A stretch of DNA of 64,000 nucleotides from Streptomyces sp. NWU339 (GTDB taxonomy: Bacteria; Actinomycetota; Actinomycetes; Streptomycetales; Streptomycetaceae), in assembly GCF_003143855.1 (NCBI RefSeq), contig NZ_QFRK01000022.1, forward strand, positions 1-64,000. The letters run 5' to 3'. A program made the translations under genes and the position numbers. The notes under the pieces are model-generated. The model did no database searches. It was not told the DNA's origin and worked only from the letters and a program-made list of their open reading frames with translations. Position 1 is the stretch's first letter. Every line of letters begins with the position of its first letter. This document shows positions 52,899 to 62,533 of this stretch, one piece after another.

Positions 52899-53278
52899 GT
52901 GATCCGGCTCCGCTTTCGTGCGACGGACCGCACAAGTAGCTGTTTACTCGTTGGTTTCGACCGCGTGACGACGGGGCATGAGCCGAAAGCGCTGCGGGCA
53001 ATGAAGCCCGTGACGCACCCGCGGGGAGAGGCGAGAACGCCCTCCCCCCGCCTTCGGACCGGCGGACACCGATCTGCCCGCCCCGGTCCCCACAGCCTCC
53101 ACCGCCAGGCGCGGAACCCCGCCGTGACCTGCAAGGTGTCTGCACAATGGAATGAAATATCCCCCTTTCCGGGACCTTACCCATCGTGTAATCTGCACGA
53201 AATTTCGCAGTCACGCAGAGGGCCAGCGTCGTCCCTCGGCACTTGCCACACGCCACATGACGACGACGAGGAGAGCCG
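52899..53278. other. Intergenic region upstream of gltB
   Basis: About 380 bases without a convincing gene. The right end carries the GlnR-like site at 53188-53214 and a possible promoter TTTCCG (53166-53171), 17-base spacer, TAATCT (53189-53194). The left part is unremarkable GC-rich sequence with no gene or stable hairpin I could recognise. Confidence 0.5.
53188..53214. promoter_or_regulatory. Candidate GlnR operator upstream of gltB
   Basis: GTAAT - 6 bases - GAAAT - 6 bases - GTCAC fits the GlnR pattern (gTnAc-n6-GaAAc repeats) with correct spacing for two a-sites and one b-site. It is 65 bases upstream of the gltB ATG and overlaps a possible -10. Regulation of gltBD by the nitrogen regulator would make sense biologically, but binding here is inference. 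Confidence 0.45.
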
Positions 53279-56200
53279 ATGCGTATGCCGCGTCAGCCGT
53301 GCCAGCATTCCGCGCAAGGCCAGAACCGGTCCTCCATGGATGCCCGCCCCGCCCCCCAGGGCCTGTACGACCCCCGCGACGAGCACGACGCCTGCGGCGT
53401 GGGCTTCGTCGCCACCCTCACCGGCGAGGCGTCCCACACTCTGGTGGATCAGGCACTCACCGTCCTGCGCAACCTGGAGCACCGCGGCGCCACCGGCTCC
53501 GAGCCCGACTCCGGCGACGGCGCGGGCATCCTCTCCCAGATCCCGGACGCCTTCTTCCGCGAGGTGGCCGGCTTCGAACTGCCCGCGGCCGGCGCCTACG
53601 CCGTCGGCACCGCCTTCCTCCCCCTCGACGCGGCCGACGAGGCCGCCGCCCGCATCGAGGAGATCGCCCGCGACGAGGGCCTGACCGTCCTCGGCTGGCG
53701 CGACGTGCCCATCGCACCCGAGCTGCTCGGCGCCGCCGCCCGCTCCACGATGCCCGCCTTCCGCCAGATCTTCGTCACGGACCACGCGGCGACCGGCATC
53801 GACCTCGACCGCACGGCCTTCGCGCTGCGCAAGCGCGCCGAGCGCGAGGCCGGCGTCTACTTCCCGTCGCTGTCCGCGCGGACCATCGTCTACAAGGGCA
53901 TGCTCACCACCGGCCAGCTGGAGCCTTTCTTCCCGGACCTGTCGGACCGCCGCTTCAGCTCCGCGATCGCGCTCGTGCACTCCCGGTTCTCCACGAACAC
54001 CTTCCCGTCGTGGCCGCTCGCGCACCCCTACCGCTTCGTCGCCCACAACGGTGAGATCAACACCGTCAAGGGCAACCGCAACTGGATGCGCGCCCGCGAG
54101 TCCCAGCTGGTCTCCGACCTGTTCGGTCCCGAGAAGGACCTCGAGCGCATCTTCCCGGTGTGCACCCCCGACGCCTCCGACTCCGCCTCCTTCGACGAGG
54201 TCCTCGAACTGCTGCACCTCGGCGGGCGTTCGCTGCCGCACTCCGTGCTGATGATGATCCCGGAGGCGTGGGAGAACCACGCCTCGATGGAGCCGGCCAG
54301 GCGCGCCTTCTACCGGTACCACTCCACGATGATGGAGCCCTGGGACGGCCCCGCCTGCGTCACCTTCACCGACGGCACCCAGGTCGGCGCCGTACTCGAC
54401 CGCAACGGCCTGCGCCCCGGCCGCTACTGGGTCACCGACGACGGCCTGGTCGTCCTCGGCTCCGAGGTCGGCGTCCTCGACATCGACCCGGCGAAGGTCG
54501 TCCGCAAGGGCCGCCTGCAGCCCGGCCGCATGTTCCTGGTGGACACCGCCGAGCACCGCGTCATCGAGGACGACGAGATCAAGGCCGCCCTCGCCGCCGA
54601 GCACCCCTACGCCCAGTGGCTGGAAGCCGGCGAGATCGAACTGTCCGACCTGCCCGAGCGCGAGCACATCGTGCACACCCACGCCTCGGTCACCCGACGC
54701 CAGCAGACCTTCGGCTACACCGAGGAGGAACTGCGCGTCCTGCTCGCCCCGATGGCCAAGACCGGCGCCGAGCCGATCGGCTCCATGGGCACCGACTCGC
54801 CGATCGCCGCGCTCTCCGACCGCCCCCGGCTGCTCTTCGACTACTTCACCCAGCTGTTCGCACAGGTCACCAACCCGCCGCTGGACGCGATCCGCGAAGA
54901 ACTGGTCACCTCCCTGCGCAGCTCCCTGGGCCCCCAGGGCAACCTGCTCGAGCCGACGGCCGCGTCCTGCCGCTCCGTCGTCCTGCCCTTCCCGGTCATC
55001 GACAACGACGAGCTGGCCAAGCTCATCCACGTCAACGCCGACGGCGACCTGCCCGGCTTCAAGGCCGCCACCCTCTCCGGCCTCTACCGGGTCTCCGGCG
55101 GCGGCGACGCCCTCGCCGCCCGCATCGAGGAGATCTGCGCCGAGGCCGACGCCGCCATCGGCAACGGCGCCCGCCTGATCGTCCTGTCCGACCGGCACTC
55201 CGACGCCGAGCACGCGCCGATCCCGTCGCTGCTGCTCACCGCGGCCGTCCACCACCACCTCATCCGCACCAGGCAGCGCACCCGGGTGGGCCTCCTGGTC
55301 GAGGCCGGAGACGTCCGCGAGGTCCACCACGTGGCCCTCCTCATCGGCTTCGGCGCCGCCGCCGTCAACCCGTACCTGGCGATGGAGTCCGTCGAGGACC
55401 TCGTCCGCGCGGGCACCTTCCTGCAGGTCGTCGACGGCGAGCCCGAGAAGGCCATCCGCAACCTCATCCACGCCCTCGGCAAGGGCGTACTGAAGGTCAT
55501 GTCCAAGATGGGCATCTCCACCGTCGCCTCCTACCGCGGCGCCCAGGTCTTCGAGGCCGTCGGCCTCGACGAGCGGTTCGTCGAGAAGTACTTCCACGGC
55601 ACCGCCACCAAGATCGGCGGCATCGGCATCGACGTCGTCGCCCAGGAGGTCGCCGCCCGCCACGCCAAGGCGTACCCCGCCTCCGGCATCGCCCCCGCCC
55701 ACCGCGCCCTCGACATCGGCGGCGAGTACCAGTGGCGCCGCGAGGGCGAACCGCACCTGTTCGACCCGGAGACCGTCTTCCGCCTCCAGCACTCCACGCG
55801 CTCCGGCCGCTACGACGTCTTCAAGCAGTACACCGACCGCGTCAACGAGCAGTCCGAACGCCTGATGACGCTGCGCGGCCTGTTCGGCTTCACCACCGAC
55901 CGGAAGCCGGTCCCCCTCGACGAGGTCGAGCCGGCCTCCGAGATCGTCAAGCGGTTCTCCACCGGCGCCATGTCGTACGGCTCCATCTCCCAGGAGGCGC
56001 ACGAGACCCTCGCCGTCGCCATGAACCAGCTCGGCGGCAAGTCCAACACCGGCGAGGGCGGCGAGGACCCCGAGCGCCTGTACGACCCGGCCCGCCGCTC
56101 CTCCATCAAGCAGGTCGCCTCCGGCCGCTTCGGCGTGACCTCCGAATACCTGGTCAACGCCGACGACATCCAGATCAAGATGGCCCAGGGAGCCAAGCCC

Positions 56201-57880
56201 GGCGAGGGCGGCCAGCTGCCCGGCCCCAAGGTCTACCCGTGGATCGCGAAGACCCGGCACTCGACACCCGGCGTGGGCCTCATCTCTCCGCCGCCGCACC
56301 ACGACATCTACTCCATCGAGGACCTCGCCCAGCTCATCCACGACCTGAAGAACGCCAACCCCCAGGCGCGCATCCACGTCAAGCTGGTCTCCGAGGTCGG
56401 CGTCGGCACGGTCGCCGCGGGCGTGTCCAAGGCCCACGCGGACGTGGTGCTCATCTCCGGTCACGACGGCGGCACGGGTGCCTCCCCGCTGACCTCGCTC
56501 AAGCACGCGGGCGGTCCCTGGGAGCTGGGCCTCGCCGAGACCCAGCAGACCCTGCTGCTCAACGGCCTGCGCGACCGGATCGTCGTCCAGACCGACGGCC
56601 AGCTCAAGACCGGCCGGGACGTGGTCGTCGCCGCCCTCCTCGGCGCCGAGGAGTTCGGCTTCGCCACCGCACCCCTGGTCGTCTCCGGCTGCGTCATGAT
56701 GCGCGTCTGCCACCTGGACACCTGCCCGGTCGGCATCGCCACCCAGAACCCGGTGCTGCGCGAGCGGTTCGCCGGCAAGGCCGAGCACGTCGTGAACTTC
56801 TTCCGGTTCATCGCCGAAGAGGTCCGCGAACTCCTCGCCGGACTCGGCTTCCGCTCCCTCGAGGAAGCCGTCGGCCACACCGAGGTCCTCGACGTGACCC
56901 GCGCCGTCGACCACTGGAAGGCGCAGGGCCTGGAACTGGCCCCGCTGCTCCACGTCCCGGACCTGCCCGACGGCGCCGTCCGCCACCAGGCCGTCCCCCA
57001 GGACCACGGACTGGCGAAGGCCCTCGACAACGAGCTGATCAAGCTCGCCGCCGACGCGCTCGCCGCCGACTGCGCCTCCGACGCCCAGCCGGTCCGCGCC
57101 CAGGTCGCCATCCGCAACATCAACCGCACCGTCGGCACCATGCTCGGCCACGAGGTGACGAAGAAGTTCGGCGGCGCCGGCCTGCCCGACGACACCATCG
57201 ACATCACCTTCACCGGATCCGCCGGCCAGTCCTTCGGCGCCTTCGTCCCCCGCGGCATCACACTGCGCCTGGAGGGCGACGCCAACGACTACGTCGGCAA
57301 GGGCCTCTCCGGCGGCCGCCTCGTCATCCGCCCCGACCGGAGCGCCGACCACCTCGCCGAGTACAGCGTCATCGCCGGCAACACCCTCGCCTACGGCGCC
57401 ACCGGCGGCGAGATGTTCCTGCGCGGCAAGGTCGGCGAGCGGTTCTGCGTGCGCAACTCCGGCGCGCTGGTCGTCTCCGAGGGCGTGGGCGACCACGGCT
57501 GCGAATACATGACCGGCGGCCACGCGGTCGTCCTCGGCGAGACCGGCCGCAACTTCGCGGCCGGCATGTCCGGTGGCGTCGCCTACGTCATCGACCTCGA
57601 CCGGGACAACGTCAACGCCGGCAACCTGGACGCCGTCCACGAACTCGACGACACCGACCGCGCCCGGCTGCACGACGTGGTGCGCCGGCACCAGGAGGAG
57701 ACGGGCTCCACCGTCGCCGCCAAGCTGCTCGCCGAGTGGGACACCGCGGTCGAGCGCTTCAGCAAGATCACCCCCCGTACGTACCAGGCAGTGCTCGCCG
57801 CCAAGGACGCCGCCGAGCGAGCCGGACTCTCCGAGTCCGACACCCACCAGAAGATGATGGAGGCGGCGACCCATGGCTGA
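53279..57880 (+). CDS. gltB: Glutamate synthase (NADPH), large subunit
   Basis: 1533 aa from ATG 53279, GAGGAGA upstream. A propeptide of about 38 residues ends at the catalytic Cys39 in DEHDACGVGFVATLTG, the N-terminal glutaminase nucleophile. The amidotransferase domain runs to about 430, then the central domain, the FMN-binding synthase barrel (RFSTGAMSYGSISQEAHET; GHDGGTGASPLTSLKHAGGP), the 3Fe-4S cluster cysteines C1138, C1144 and C1149 (CVMMRVCHLDTCPVG), and the C-terminal beta-helix GXGXG domain. Makes two glutamates from glutamine and 2-oxoglutarate. Overlaps gltD by 8 bases. Confidence 0.98.
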   Translation: MRMPRQPCQHSAQGQNRSSMDARPAPQGLYDPRDEHDACGVGFVATLTGEASHTLVDQALTVLRNLEHRGATGSEPDSGDGAGILSQIPDAFFREVAGFELPAAGAYAVGTAFLPLDAADEAAARIEEIARDEGLTVLGWRDVPIAPELLGAAARSTMPAFRQIFVTDHAATGIDLDRTAFALRKRAEREAGVYFPSLSARTIVYKGMLTTGQLEPFFPDLSDRRFSSAIALVHSRFSTNTFPSWPLAHPYRFVAHNGEINTVKGNRNWMRARESQLVSDLFGPEKDLERIFPVCTPDASDSASFDEVLELLHLGGRSLPHSVLMMIPEAWENHASMEPARRAFYRYHSTMMEPWDGPACVTFTDGTQVGAVLDRNGLRPGRYWVTDDGLVVLGSEVGVLDIDPAKVVRKGRLQPGRMFLVDTAEHRVIEDDEIKAALAAEHPYAQWLEAGEIELSDLPEREHIVHTHASVTRRQQTFGYTEEELRVLLAPMAKTGAEPIGSMGTDSPIAALSDRPRLLFDYFTQLFAQVTNPPLDAIREELVTSLRSSLGPQGNLLEPTAASCRSVVLPFPVIDNDELAKLIHVNADGDLPGFKAATLSGLYRVSGGGDALAARIEEICAEADAAIGNGARLIVLSDRHSDAEHAPIPSLLLTAAVHHHLIRTRQRTRVGLLVEAGDVREVHHVALLIGFGAAAVNPYLAMESVEDLVRAGTFLQVVDGEPEKAIRNLIHALGKGVLKVMSKMGISTVASYRGAQVFEAVGLDERFVEKYFHGTATKIGGIGIDVVAQEVAARHAKAYPASGIAPAHRALDIGGEYQWRREGEPHLFDPETVFRLQHSTRSGRYDVFKQYTDRVNEQSERLMTLRGLFGFTTDRKPVPLDEVEPASEIVKRFSTGAMSYGSISQEAHETLAVAMNQLGGKSNTGEGGEDPERLYDPARRSSIKQVASGRFGVTSEYLVNADDIQIKMAQGAKPGEGGQLPGPKVYPWIAKTRHSTPGVGLISPPPHHDIYSIEDLAQLIHDLKNANPQARIHVKLVSEVGVGTVAAGVSKAHADVVLISGHDGGTGASPLTSLKHAGGPWELGLAETQQTLLLNGLRDRIVVQTDGQLKTGRDVVVAALLGAEEFGFATAPLVVSGCVMMRVCHLDTCPVGIATQNPVLRERFAGKAEHVVNFFRFIAEEVRELLAGLGFRSLEEAVGHTEVLDVTRAVDHWKAQGLELAPLLHVPDLPDGAVRHQAVPQDHGLAKALDNELIKLAADALAADCASDAQPVRAQVAIRNINRTVGTMLGHEVTKKFGGAGLPDDTIDITFTGSAGQSFGAFVPRGITLRLEGDANDYVGKGLSGGRLVIRPDRSADHLAEYSVIAGNTLAYGATGGEMFLRGKVGERFCVRNSGALVVSEGVGDHGCEYMTGGHAVVLGETGRNFAAGMSGGVAYVIDLDRDNVNAGNLDAVHELDDTDRARLHDVVRRHQEETGSTVAAKLLAEWDTAVERFSKITPRTYQAVLAAKDAAERAGLSESDTHQKMMEAATHG

Positions 57881-59336
57881 CCCGAAGGGCTTCTTGAACC
57901 ACGGGCGCGAGGTCGCCACCTCCCGCCCGGTCACCGAACGCGTCAAGGACTGGAACGAGGTCCACGTCCCCGGCTCCCTGCTGCCGATCATCAGCAAGCA
58001 GGCCGGCCGCTGCATGGACTGCGGCATCCCGTTCTGCCACAACGGCTGCCCGCTGGGCAACCTCATCCCCGAGTGGAACGACTACGCCTACCGCGAGGAC
58101 TGGCAGGCGGCCTCCGAGCGCCTGCACGCCACCAACAACTTCCCGGAGTTCACCGGCCGCCTGTGCCCCGCCCCGTGCGAATCGGCGTGCGTCCTCGGCA
58201 TCAGCCAGCCGCCCGTCACCATCAAGAACGTCGAGGTCTCGATCATCGACAAGGCGTGGGAGACCGGCGACGTCGCCCCGCGCGTCCCCGAACGCCACTC
58301 CGGCAAGACCGTCGCGGTCGTCGGCTCCGGCCCCGCCGGCCTGGCCGCCGCCCAGCAGCTGACCCGGGCCGGCCACACCGTCGCCGTGTACGAACGGGCC
58401 GACCGCATCGGAGGCCTCCTGCGCTACGGCATCCCCGAGTTCAAGATGGAGAAGCGGCACATCAACCGCCGTATCGAGCAGATGCGCGCGGAGGGCACCA
58501 AGTTCCGCACGGGCATCGAGATCGGCCGTGACATGCCGGCCACCGCACTGCGCAAGCGGTACGACGCCGTCGTCCTCGCCGTCGGCGCGACCACGGCACG
58601 CGACCTGCCGGTACCGGGCCGCGAACTGGGCGGCATCCACCAGGCCATGGAATACCTGCCGCTGGCCAACAAGGTGCAGGAGGGCGACTACGTCACCCCG
58701 CCGATCTCCGCCGAGGGCAAGCACGTCGTCGTCATCGGCGGCGGCGACACCGGCGCCGACTGCGTGGGCACCGCCCACCGCCAGGGCGCCGCCTCCGTCA
58801 CCCAGCTGGAGATCATGCCCCGCCCGGGCGAGGAACGGAACCCGCTCTCCCAGCCGTGGCCGACCTTCCCCATGCTCTACAAGGTCACCTCCGCGCACGA
58901 GGAGGGCGGCGAGCGGGTCTACTCCGTCTCCACCACCCGCTTCGAGGGCGACGTGGACGGCAACGTGCAGCGGCTGCACCTGACCGAGGTCGAATTCGTC
59001 GACGGCAAGCTCACCCACAAGCCCGGCACCGAGCGGGCGATCCCGGCCCAGCTGGTCACCCTCGCCATGGGTTTCACCGGCACCGACCGGGACAACGGCC
59101 TCGTCGAGCAGTTCGGCCTGGACCTCGACGAACGCGGTAATATCGCCCGCGACGCGGACTTCCAGACCAGCGTGCCGGGTGTCTTCGTCGCCGGTGACGC
59201 CGGCCGTGGACAGTCCCTCATCGTGTGGGCGATCGCCGAGGGCCGCTCCGCCGCGCGCGGCTGCGACCGCCACCTCACCGGCGCGAGCGACCTGCCCGCA
59301 CCGATCCGCCCCACGGACCGCTCACTGATGGTGTGA
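57873..59336 (+). CDS. gltD: Glutamate synthase, small (NADPH/FAD, Fe-S) subunit
   Basis: 487 aa from ATG 57873, overlapping gltB. N-terminal 4Fe-4S cysteines (RCMDCGIPFCHNGCPLGNLI; RLCPAPCESACVLGI), FAD-binding VVGSGPAGLAAAQQLTRAGH, NADPH-binding VVIGGGDTGADCVGTAHRQG, and the C-terminal FAD motif GVFVAGDAGRGQSLIVWAI. Passes electrons from NADPH to GltB. Confidence 0.98.
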   Translation: MADPKGFLNHGREVATSRPVTERVKDWNEVHVPGSLLPIISKQAGRCMDCGIPFCHNGCPLGNLIPEWNDYAYREDWQAASERLHATNNFPEFTGRLCPAPCESACVLGISQPPVTIKNVEVSIIDKAWETGDVAPRVPERHSGKTVAVVGSGPAGLAAAQQLTRAGHTVAVYERADRIGGLLRYGIPEFKMEKRHINRRIEQMRAEGTKFRTGIEIGRDMPATALRKRYDAVVLAVGATTARDLPVPGRELGGIHQAMEYLPLANKVQEGDYVTPPISAEGKHVVVIGGGDTGADCVGTAHRQGAASVTQLEIMPRPGEERNPLSQPWPTFPMLYKVTSAHEEGGERVYSVSTTRFEGDVDGNVQRLHLTEVEFVDGKLTHKPGTERAIPAQLVTLAMGFTGTDRDNGLVEQFGLDLDERGNIARDADFQTSVPGVFVAGDAGRGQSLIVWAIAEGRSAARGCDRHLTGASDLPAPIRPTDRSLMV

Positions 59337-59405
59337 CGGACCGCCCCGCACAAGGGACCTGACGGTCCCCCACAGAGGTCCCGTACAACGGCGTACGGAA
59401 CACCA

Positions 59406-59457
59406 GGTGGCGCCTGCCAGACGTCCCCGACCAGGACGAAACCGGGCAGGCGCCGCC
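59406..59457. terminator. Structured hairpin between gltD and the chitosanase gene
   Basis: Outer arms 59406-59418 and 59445-59457 pair over 13 bases (one G-T), with an inner CGTCC/GGACG stem. Located between convergent gltD and the chitosanase gene; likely a shared terminator. Confidence 0.55.
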
Positions 59458-59466
59458 GCATCCCGG

Positions 59467-60372
59467 TCAGGGGATCCGGAAGGTGCTCCCGTTCACCTGC
59501 CACGCCAGCGGCGTCGCCAGCTCCAGGTTCCCCTCCCGCAGGAACCGGCGCTGGGCGGTGTCCACCCGGGACGTGTCGGCGTCCGGCTTCCTCGCGAGCA
59601 TGGCCGCGCGGCGCACCTCGAGGAACGCCTCCAGAAACGTTTTCTCGTCGCCGCCCTGCCCCGGCGTCTCCGCCTTGCGCATGGCCCGCTCCCGTATGCC
59701 GTAGAAACCGTCCGGGCCGGTGTCGGGGCCACGCCGGACCATCGCGTCGTAGTACACGAACTGGCCGAGCGTGCCGAGACCGTCCAGCTTGGCCATGCGC
59801 ACCGCCGGATCGAAGTAGACCCGGTCGCGCTCGGCCTCCTGGGCCGCGCGGAACGCGGACTTCTCCGACTCCGCCCGCCAGGCCTCCGTGAAGCCCGGGT
59901 CCAGACCCTCGTGCGAGTCCGTGCCGTCCACCTCACGTAGCGCGGGCAGGAACTCCGCCAGCCCGTTGTCCGGGTGGTCCTCCGTGTAGCCCTCCACGAG
60001 GGCGAGCAGGTCGTGGGTGCCGGTGGTGAAGCCGACGATGCCGGCCGTGTAGCCGACACCGTCCCCGACGTCCTCGATGGTGCCGTAGGTCTCACGCCAG
60101 CGCAGCGTCGAGTTCTCGGCACTCGCCACGAGCTGCTGGGCGAGCTCCTTCTTCACCGGGTCGGCCAGGCCCGGCGGCCGGCTCGCCACCAGCGCGTCGT
60201 CCTTGGCCGACTCCGACTCGGCACGCTCCTTGGCCTGCTCACGCGCGTTCGACGAGGCGGACACGGCCGGACCGTTGCCGACGGCCGAACCGTCCGACCC
60301 CCCGGGCATCAGCATGTACACGGCCGTCGCCACCACGGGCACGGCTGCGATCAGCAGCGCTGGACGCCTCAC
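59467..60372 (-). CDS. GH46 chitosanase, N-terminally anchored or secreted
   Basis: 301 aa from GTG 60372 with GGAGG nine bases ahead. A basic start and hydrophobic segment (RRPALLIAAVPVVATAVYML) act as signal peptide or membrane anchor, then a Ser/Ala/Glu-rich linker of about 50 residues. The catalytic domain has the GH46 pattern: SAENSTLRWRETYGTIEDVG with the acid Glu, GDGVGYTAGIVGFTTGTHD with the catalytic Asp, and LPALREVDGTDSHEGLDPGF. Expected to cleave chitosan outside the cell. Its start overlaps the rhomboid stop (GTGA). Confidence 0.88.
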   Translation of the reverse strand: MRRPALLIAAVPVVATAVYMLMPGGSDGSAVGNGPAVSASSNAREQAKERAESESAKDDALVASRPPGLADPVKKELAQQLVASAENSTLRWRETYGTIEDVGDGVGYTAGIVGFTTGTHDLLALVEGYTEDHPDNGLAEFLPALREVDGTDSHEGLDPGFTEAWRAESEKSAFRAAQEAERDRVYFDPAVRMAKLDGLGTLGQFVYYDAMVRRGPDTGPDGFYGIRERAMRKAETPGQGGDEKTFLEAFLEVRRAAMLARKPDADTSRVDTAQRRFLREGNLELATPLAWQVNGSTFRIP

Positions 60373-61298
60373 TGGAAAACACCTCCACCGGTCAGATCCG
60401 CCACCTTGACCCCCGCCAGGGCGACGAGCAGCGCGAACAGCGCCAGACACGCCCCCGCCTGCAACAACGCACGGTGCCTGCCCCTGGGCACGTACGCGAA
60501 GGCCACCGCCACCGCACCGCCCGCCAGCAGCCCGCCCAGGTGCCCCTCCCACGACGTGAACACCGCGGAGACCACCAGCCACAGCAGCAGCCCCGCCATG
60601 AACCGGTTGACCCCGCCCATGTCGGCACCGATCCGACGCCCCATGACGTAGTACGCGGCCCCCAGCCCGAAGATCGCACCGGACGCCCCGACCACGACGT
60701 CCTGCGGCGCGAGCAGCAGCACCAGCACCGAACCACCCAGCGCCGACAGCAGATACAGGGCGAGATGGTGGACGCGCCCCAGCATCGGCTCGACGGCCCG
60801 GCCCAGGTTCCACAGCACCACCATGTTCATCACGATGTGCAGGACGCCGAACGTCCCCCCGGTGGGCGGCAGATGCAGGAACGCGCCGGTCAGCAGCCGG
60901 TACCACTCCCCGCCCGCCACACCCTCCGGACGGAAGTCCCCGAAGTACCCGCCCTCGACCCACACGTAGTGCCCGCCGTCCGGCCCGACCAGCCCCGCGC
61001 CCAGCATCGCGAACCGGTCCACGACCTCCGGCAGCGCCACCTCCGCCAGATAGGCCAGCACATTGATGACGATCAGTGCGTACGTCACCACCGGCACCGC
61101 CGACACCCGGCCACCCGCCACGGTGCGGGCCTGCCGCATCGACCGCACGCCCTCCTTCACGCACTCGGGACACTGGTGGCCCACGGCCGCCTCCCGCATG
61201 CAGTCCGGACAGATGTACCGCTCGCAGCGCACACAGCTGACGTGACACTCCACCTTGGGATGGCGGTAACAGGTGGTGACGGTGGACTCGGAATCCAC
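60369..61298 (-). CDS. Rhomboid family intramembrane serine protease with N-terminal zinc finger
   Basis: 309 aa from GTG 61298 with AAGGAG nine bases ahead. A cytoplasmic B-box-type zinc finger (CYRHPKVECHVSCVRCERYI; CPDCM; CPECVKEG) is followed by six or more membrane helices. The catalytic Ser is in VVGASGAIFGLGAAYY and the His in SWEGHLGGLLAGGAVA; HIVMNMVVLWNLGRAVEPML is the family's helix 2 motif. The chitosanase gene overlaps its stop by four bases, so the two are translated together. Confidence 0.93.
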   Translation of the reverse strand: MDSESTVTTCYRHPKVECHVSCVRCERYICPDCMREAAVGHQCPECVKEGVRSMRQARTVAGGRVSAVPVVTYALIVINVLAYLAEVALPEVVDRFAMLGAGLVGPDGGHYVWVEGGYFGDFRPEGVAGGEWYRLLTGAFLHLPPTGGTFGVLHIVMNMVVLWNLGRAVEPMLGRVHHLALYLLSALGGSVLVLLLAPQDVVVGASGAIFGLGAAYYVMGRRIGADMGGVNRFMAGLLLWLVVSAVFTSWEGHLGGLLAGGAVAVAFAYVPRGRHRALLQAGACLALFALLVALAGVKVADLTGGGVFQ

Positions 61299-61477
61299 GA
61301 ACCGGCTCCTTGTGAGGGACGGGACGGACGAGCCGGCGGGGACGGCGGCGAACAAAAGTATCGAACACCGGTGCAGTCACGCGGAAGCGGGGTCGAAGTG
61401 CCCGCACCGCGCGCCACGGCCCGCACCCCGGGGAGCCGCAGACACCCACCCCGGACACCCGCCCCGGACGCCCGCCC

Positions 61478-62395
61478 CTACGTGTCGCACTCCAGCACCG
61501 TCCGGCACAACCCGCACCGCACCCGCACCCGCCCCCGCACCGCGACCCTGATCCGCTGATGACAGGTCGGACACGGGAACGACACCCGCAACGCCCCCTC
61601 ACCATCACCGCCGGACGTGAAGCTGTACGGCACACCCCCCGACGCCGACGGAACCGCGACGAGACCCTGCCGCCGCTCCCGAGCCTGCCGGCGGTCCCGC
61701 GCGTACCGCCGACGCCCCACCCAGCCGGCCGCCGTCAACGGCGGCTGCTGCCCGTCCCGCCGCGCCAACTCCATCCCCTTCACATACGCCGCATAAGCCT
61801 GCGCACTGGTGAACCACACCGACGGATCCTCACCGAACACCAGCGACCGCTTCGCCAGCACATACCCGAACTCCTCCGGCGTGAGATACCCCAGCTTCTG
61901 CGACGACACCCCGTCCTCCCGGAACGCGTCCAGCAGCAGCCACCCCGCCCCCAGATACGTCGCCGCCGTGTCCGTCAGGATCTCGTTGTCCCGCGTACCG
62001 GGAAACGACAACCCCAGACGATGCAGATACACATGCATCACCTCATGCGCCAGCGCCGCCCCGATATCCCGCCGATGCGTCCGGAACCGATCATTCAGCT
62101 CCACGAAGTACTCCGGACCGGCCGCGAGCTCGACATTCGCCGCATGCCGCATCTCACGAAAACCGATGACCAACCGCGCATCCGGCAACCGGTAGTGCCG
62201 CACCAACTCCCGCGCCACCCGCTGCGCCCCCAGATGAAGATCGTCCATATCGCCGAACGCCACATCCACCGGAGCCACACTGGTCGAGAACGACCGCACC
62301 GTGTCGCACGACAAACGCCGGTACACCGCCGTGAGAGCCGACCGCACCGTCTCCAGATGCGGAAAGCCGTGCTCCACCGGCCCGCCGTTCGCCAC
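61478..62395 (-). CDS. Zinc metallopeptidase-like protein with C-terminal zinc ribbon
   Basis: 305 aa from GTG 62395. The core has HEVMHVYLHRLGL (HExxH) and about 25 residues later NEILTDTAATYLGAGWLLLD, giving the third ligand as in gluzincin/IrrE-like proteases. The C-terminus is a C4 zinc ribbon (FPCPTCHQRIRVAVRGRVRV, RCGLCRTVLEC). No signal peptide, so cytoplasmic. Target unknown. Lies upstream of the rhomboid gene on the same strand with a 179-base gap. Confidence 0.82.
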   Translation of the reverse strand: MANGGPVEHGFPHLETVRSALTAVYRRLSCDTVRSFSTSVAPVDVAFGDMDDLHLGAQRVARELVRHYRLPDARLVIGFREMRHAANVELAAGPEYFVELNDRFRTHRRDIGAALAHEVMHVYLHRLGLSFPGTRDNEILTDTAATYLGAGWLLLDAFREDGVSSQKLGYLTPEEFGYVLAKRSLVFGEDPSVWFTSAQAYAAYVKGMELARRDGQQPPLTAAGWVGRRRYARDRRQARERRQGLVAVPSASGGVPYSFTSGGDGEGALRVSFPCPTCHQRIRVAVRGRVRVRCGLCRTVLECDT

Positions 62396-62533
62396 GCCTC
62401 ACCCCCAGGACGCCCAGAAACCGATTCCACCCTACGGCCCCGCCCCGACAACCGCCCTCGACCGACCACCCCGGCCGTCCACACCCCGAACACCACACCC
62501 CCCACCCGCCACCGCCCCGTAGGCTGCCACCCC

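Noticed and set aside
53177..58066. 1629-codon minus-strand open frame
   Set aside because: Exact antisense of gltB with a Val/Asp/Gly/Leu-rich shadow composition; no family features.
61559..62533. N-terminal extension of the chorismate mutase frame by 325 codons
   Set aside because: It is antisense to the metallopeptidase gene and Arg/Pro-rich; the mutase starts at ATG 62534.
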